This document shows positions 62,320 through 64,000 of a stretch of 64,000 nucleotides of DNA, one piece after another; position 1 is the stretch's first letter, and every line of letters begins with the position of its first letter. This DNA comes from Burkholderiales bacterium (GTDB lineage: Bacteria; Pseudomonadota; Gammaproteobacteria; Burkholderiales; Casimicrobiaceae). A program made the position numbers and the translations under genes. The notes under the pieces were generated by a model. That model was not told the DNA's origin. It ran no database searches and saw only the letters and a list, made by a program, of their open reading frames with translations. The stretch is from NCBI GenBank assembly GCA_016790165.1, contig JAEUPL010000021.1, positions 1-64,000 on the forward strand, given 5' to 3'.

Positions 62320-63756
62320 ATGCTGCCCACCATTGCTCTCGTCGGTCGCCCCAATGTCGGCAAAAGCACGCTGTTCAACCGCCTGACGCGTTCGCGCTCG
62401 GCGCTGGTGGCGGATTTCCCCGGCCTCACGCGAGATCGACAGTACGGTCAGGGCCGCGTTGGCGAACGCAGCTTCGTGGTGATCGACACTGGCGGCTTCG
62501 AGCCGGTCGCGAAGGATGGCATCCTCAAGGAAATGGCGCGGCAGACCCTGCAGGCGCTCGACGAGGCCGACATCGTGATTTTCCTGGTGGATGGCCGCGC
62601 CGGCGTGACACCACAGGACACCCGCATCGCTGATCTGCTGCGTCGCCGCAACCGCGCCGTCTACCTCGCCGTCAATAAGACCGAAGGCATGAATGACGCG
62701 CGCGTCACGGCCGAGTTTCATGAGCTGGCCATCGGTACGCCCTACGCCATCTCAGCCGCGCACGGCGACCGCGTCAACGCGCTGGTGGAAATGGCGCTGG
62801 AGGAGACCTTCCCGCTTCGCGAACCCGCTGATGCGGACGATGCGGACGACGGTCTCGACGCGCCTTCGCCCGCTGCCGACCACGCCGCCGACGACAGCGA
62901 CGAGGCCGAGTTTGTCCCGGCACCGCCACCGCGTATCAAAATTGCCATCGTGGGCCATCCCAATGTCGGCAAGAGCACGCTGGTCAATGCCCTGCTCGGC
63001 GAGGAACGCGTCATCGCGTTTGACCAGCCAGGAACGACGCGCGACTCCATCTATCTCGACTTCGAGCACAAAAATCGCGATTACACCCTCATCGATACCG
63101 CCGGCGTGCGCAAGCGCGGCAAGGTAACCGAGTCGATCGAAAAATTCTCGGTGATCAAGACGTTGCAAGCCATTGAGGACGCCAACGTCGTGGTGTTCAT
63201 GGTCGACGCGACTGAGGGCGTGAGCGACCACGATGTGCAGTTGGCTTCGTTCGTGCAAGACGCGGGCCGCGCGCTCGTCGTGTGTCTCAACAAGTGGGAT
63301 GTCGCCGATGCCGAAGCACGCAAGAAGCTCAAGGACGACTGCGAACGCAAACTCTACTTCGTCGACTACGCCGAGACGCTCGCCATCTCGGCAAAGACCC
63401 GGCAGGGCCTCGATAAGGTGATGGCTGCGGCGTACAAGGCTTATCTCGCCGCATTCAAGAAGTTGACGACGCCCAAGCTGACGCGGGCGTTGCAGGATGC
63501 CATCGTCAAGCAGCAGCCGCCGCGCGCGGGAACCATTCGACCGAAAATGCGTTACGCCCATCAGGGCGGCAGCAATCCGCCGATCGTGGTGATTCACGGC
63601 ACATCGCTCAATCGCATTTCCGATACCTACAAGCGCTACCTTGAGCGTTTTTTTCTGGACGCGTTTGAACTCAAGGGTACACCCCTGCGTCTGGAGCTGC
63701 GCACGGGGCATAATCCGTATGCGGAGACTGACAAGTCGGGACGTCGGCGGCGCTAG
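62320..63756 (+). CDS. der: Ribosome biogenesis GTPase Der (EngA)
   Basis: This 478-residue protein has two tandem G domains. The first P-loop is GRPNVGKST near 9. The second is GHPNVGKST near 216, with Arg replaced by His at its second position. Switch motifs DTGGFE and [10 protein letters not shown] and the NKWD motif are present. An acidic linker (about 168-203) joins the domains and a KH-like domain ends the protein. It is essential for 50S assembly. No clear Shine-Dalgarno is seen. Confidence 0.96.
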   Translation: MLPTIALVGRPNVGKSTLFNRLTRSRSALVADFPGLTRDRQYGQGRVGERSFVVIDTGGFEPVAKDGILKEMARQTLQALDEADIVIFLVDGRAGVTPQDTRIADLLRRRNRAVYLAVNKTEGMNDARVTAEFHELAIGTPYAISAAHGDRVNALVEMALEETFPLREPADADDADDGLDAPSPAADHAADDSDEAEFVPAPPPRIKIAIVGHPNVGKSTLVNALLGEERVIAFDQPGTTRDSIYLDFEHKNRDYTLIDTAGVRKRGKVTESIEKFSVIKTLQAIEDANVVVFMVDATEGVSDHDVQLASFVQDAGRALVVCLNKWDVADAEARKKLKDDCERKLYFVDYAETLAISAKTRQGLDKVMAAAYKAYLAAFKKLTTPKLTRALQDAIVKQQPPRAGTIRPKMRYAHQGGSNPPIVVIHGTSLNRISDTYKRYLERFFLDAFELKGTPLRLELRTGHNPYAETDKSGRRRR

Positions 63757-63916
63757 GGCCTCCTGCCGTGTGGCAGGGTATTCCCGCCGTGTCACGACTT
63801 GAAACTTGTCGCCGTCGTCGCCATCTGAGGGTTGAGCATGTGCGCGTGCCGCATGGTGCAGATCCCGGTGGGTGCGTGACCTCAGGAAGCCATCAAAATA
63901 ATTTGGAGAACAACAA

Positions 63917-64000
63917 GTGAGCAACAAAGGGCAATCCCTACAAGACCCGTTCCTGAACACGCTGCGCAAGGAGCACGTGCAGGTCTCCATCTACCTTGTC
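63917..64000 (+). CDS. hfq: RNA chaperone Hfq, N-terminal part (cut by window end)
   Basis: The first 28 codons read [20 protein letters not shown] followed by VQVSIYLV, the Sm1 start of Hfq with the conserved Gln8, Asp9 and Phe11-type RNA-binding residues. The start is GTG at 63917 with GGAG upstream. der precedes it by 160 bp, as in other betaproteobacteria. The rest lies outside the window. Confidence 0.95.
   Translation, partial: MSNKGQSLQDPFLNTLRKEHVQVSIYLV

Noticed and set aside
1..64000. tRNA genes, rRNA genes and CRISPR arrays
   Set aside because: Reading through the intergenic regions showed no T-loop/anticodon-arm pattern and no regularly spaced short repeats. A dedicated tRNA or CRISPR scan was not possible.

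Overview
The window is a GC-rich chromosomal segment from a betaproteobacterium, most likely Burkholderiales-like. The conserved block ndk-rlmN-pilW-rodZ-ispG-hisS-yfgM-bamB-der-hfq, the surE-pcm-nlpD block, the dapA-bamC pair, the scpA/scpB/rluB run and a trimeric general porin ending in Phe together support this. The species is not identifiable from the sequence alone. No rRNA, tRNA or CRISPR array was seen.

Layout. 1-140 is the 3' end of an IS481-type transposase. 175-6520 (minus) carries rluB, scpB, scpA, an Mpo1-like membrane protein, trpS and an M50 protease. 6676-7917 is a porin, followed by about 700 bp without a recognisable gene. 8640-11247 (minus) is surE-pcm-nlpD without the usual rpoS. 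11436-13620 (plus) has a RoxA-type ribosomal oxygenase, a DUF7931-like protein and a repetitive lipoprotein. 13694-17335 (minus) is dapA-bamC-MBL-HAD. 17466-22809 has an NlpC/P60 peptidase and the minus-strand mltG-tmk-holB-pilZ-tatD-ankyrin operon. 22952-27535 (plus) is a partial type II secretion cluster, gspG-I-J-K-L-M-N.

27701-43108 is more accessory: an ECF sigma factor with a cupin partner, an IPTL-CTERM secreted protein, a PhyH oxygenase, an XRE-cupin regulator, a GNAT gene split by a 289-bp fold-back element, a DUF2330/RnfD-like pair, DinB, GNAT, SRPBCC, an RlhA-like U32 protein, recQ and an MFS transporter. 43211-49789 holds a PfkB kinase, a two-RCK potassium channel with a DUF6394 partner, a flavodoxin remnant, a TPR membrane protein and several dispersed repeats, including two copies of an IS5-like MITE. 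49790-53539 has a fatty acid desaturase, an SGNH-like lipoprotein and a diguanylate cyclase. 53858-64000 is the housekeeping block ending inside hfq.

The densest unexplained structure is at 32088-32419 and 44107-49456. These hold small non-autonomous elements, dispersed repeats and broken genes. A second theme is the number of operon-head genes that lack a Shine-Dalgarno but have a -10-like hexamer only 6-9 nt before the start codon, which suggests leaderless mRNAs.
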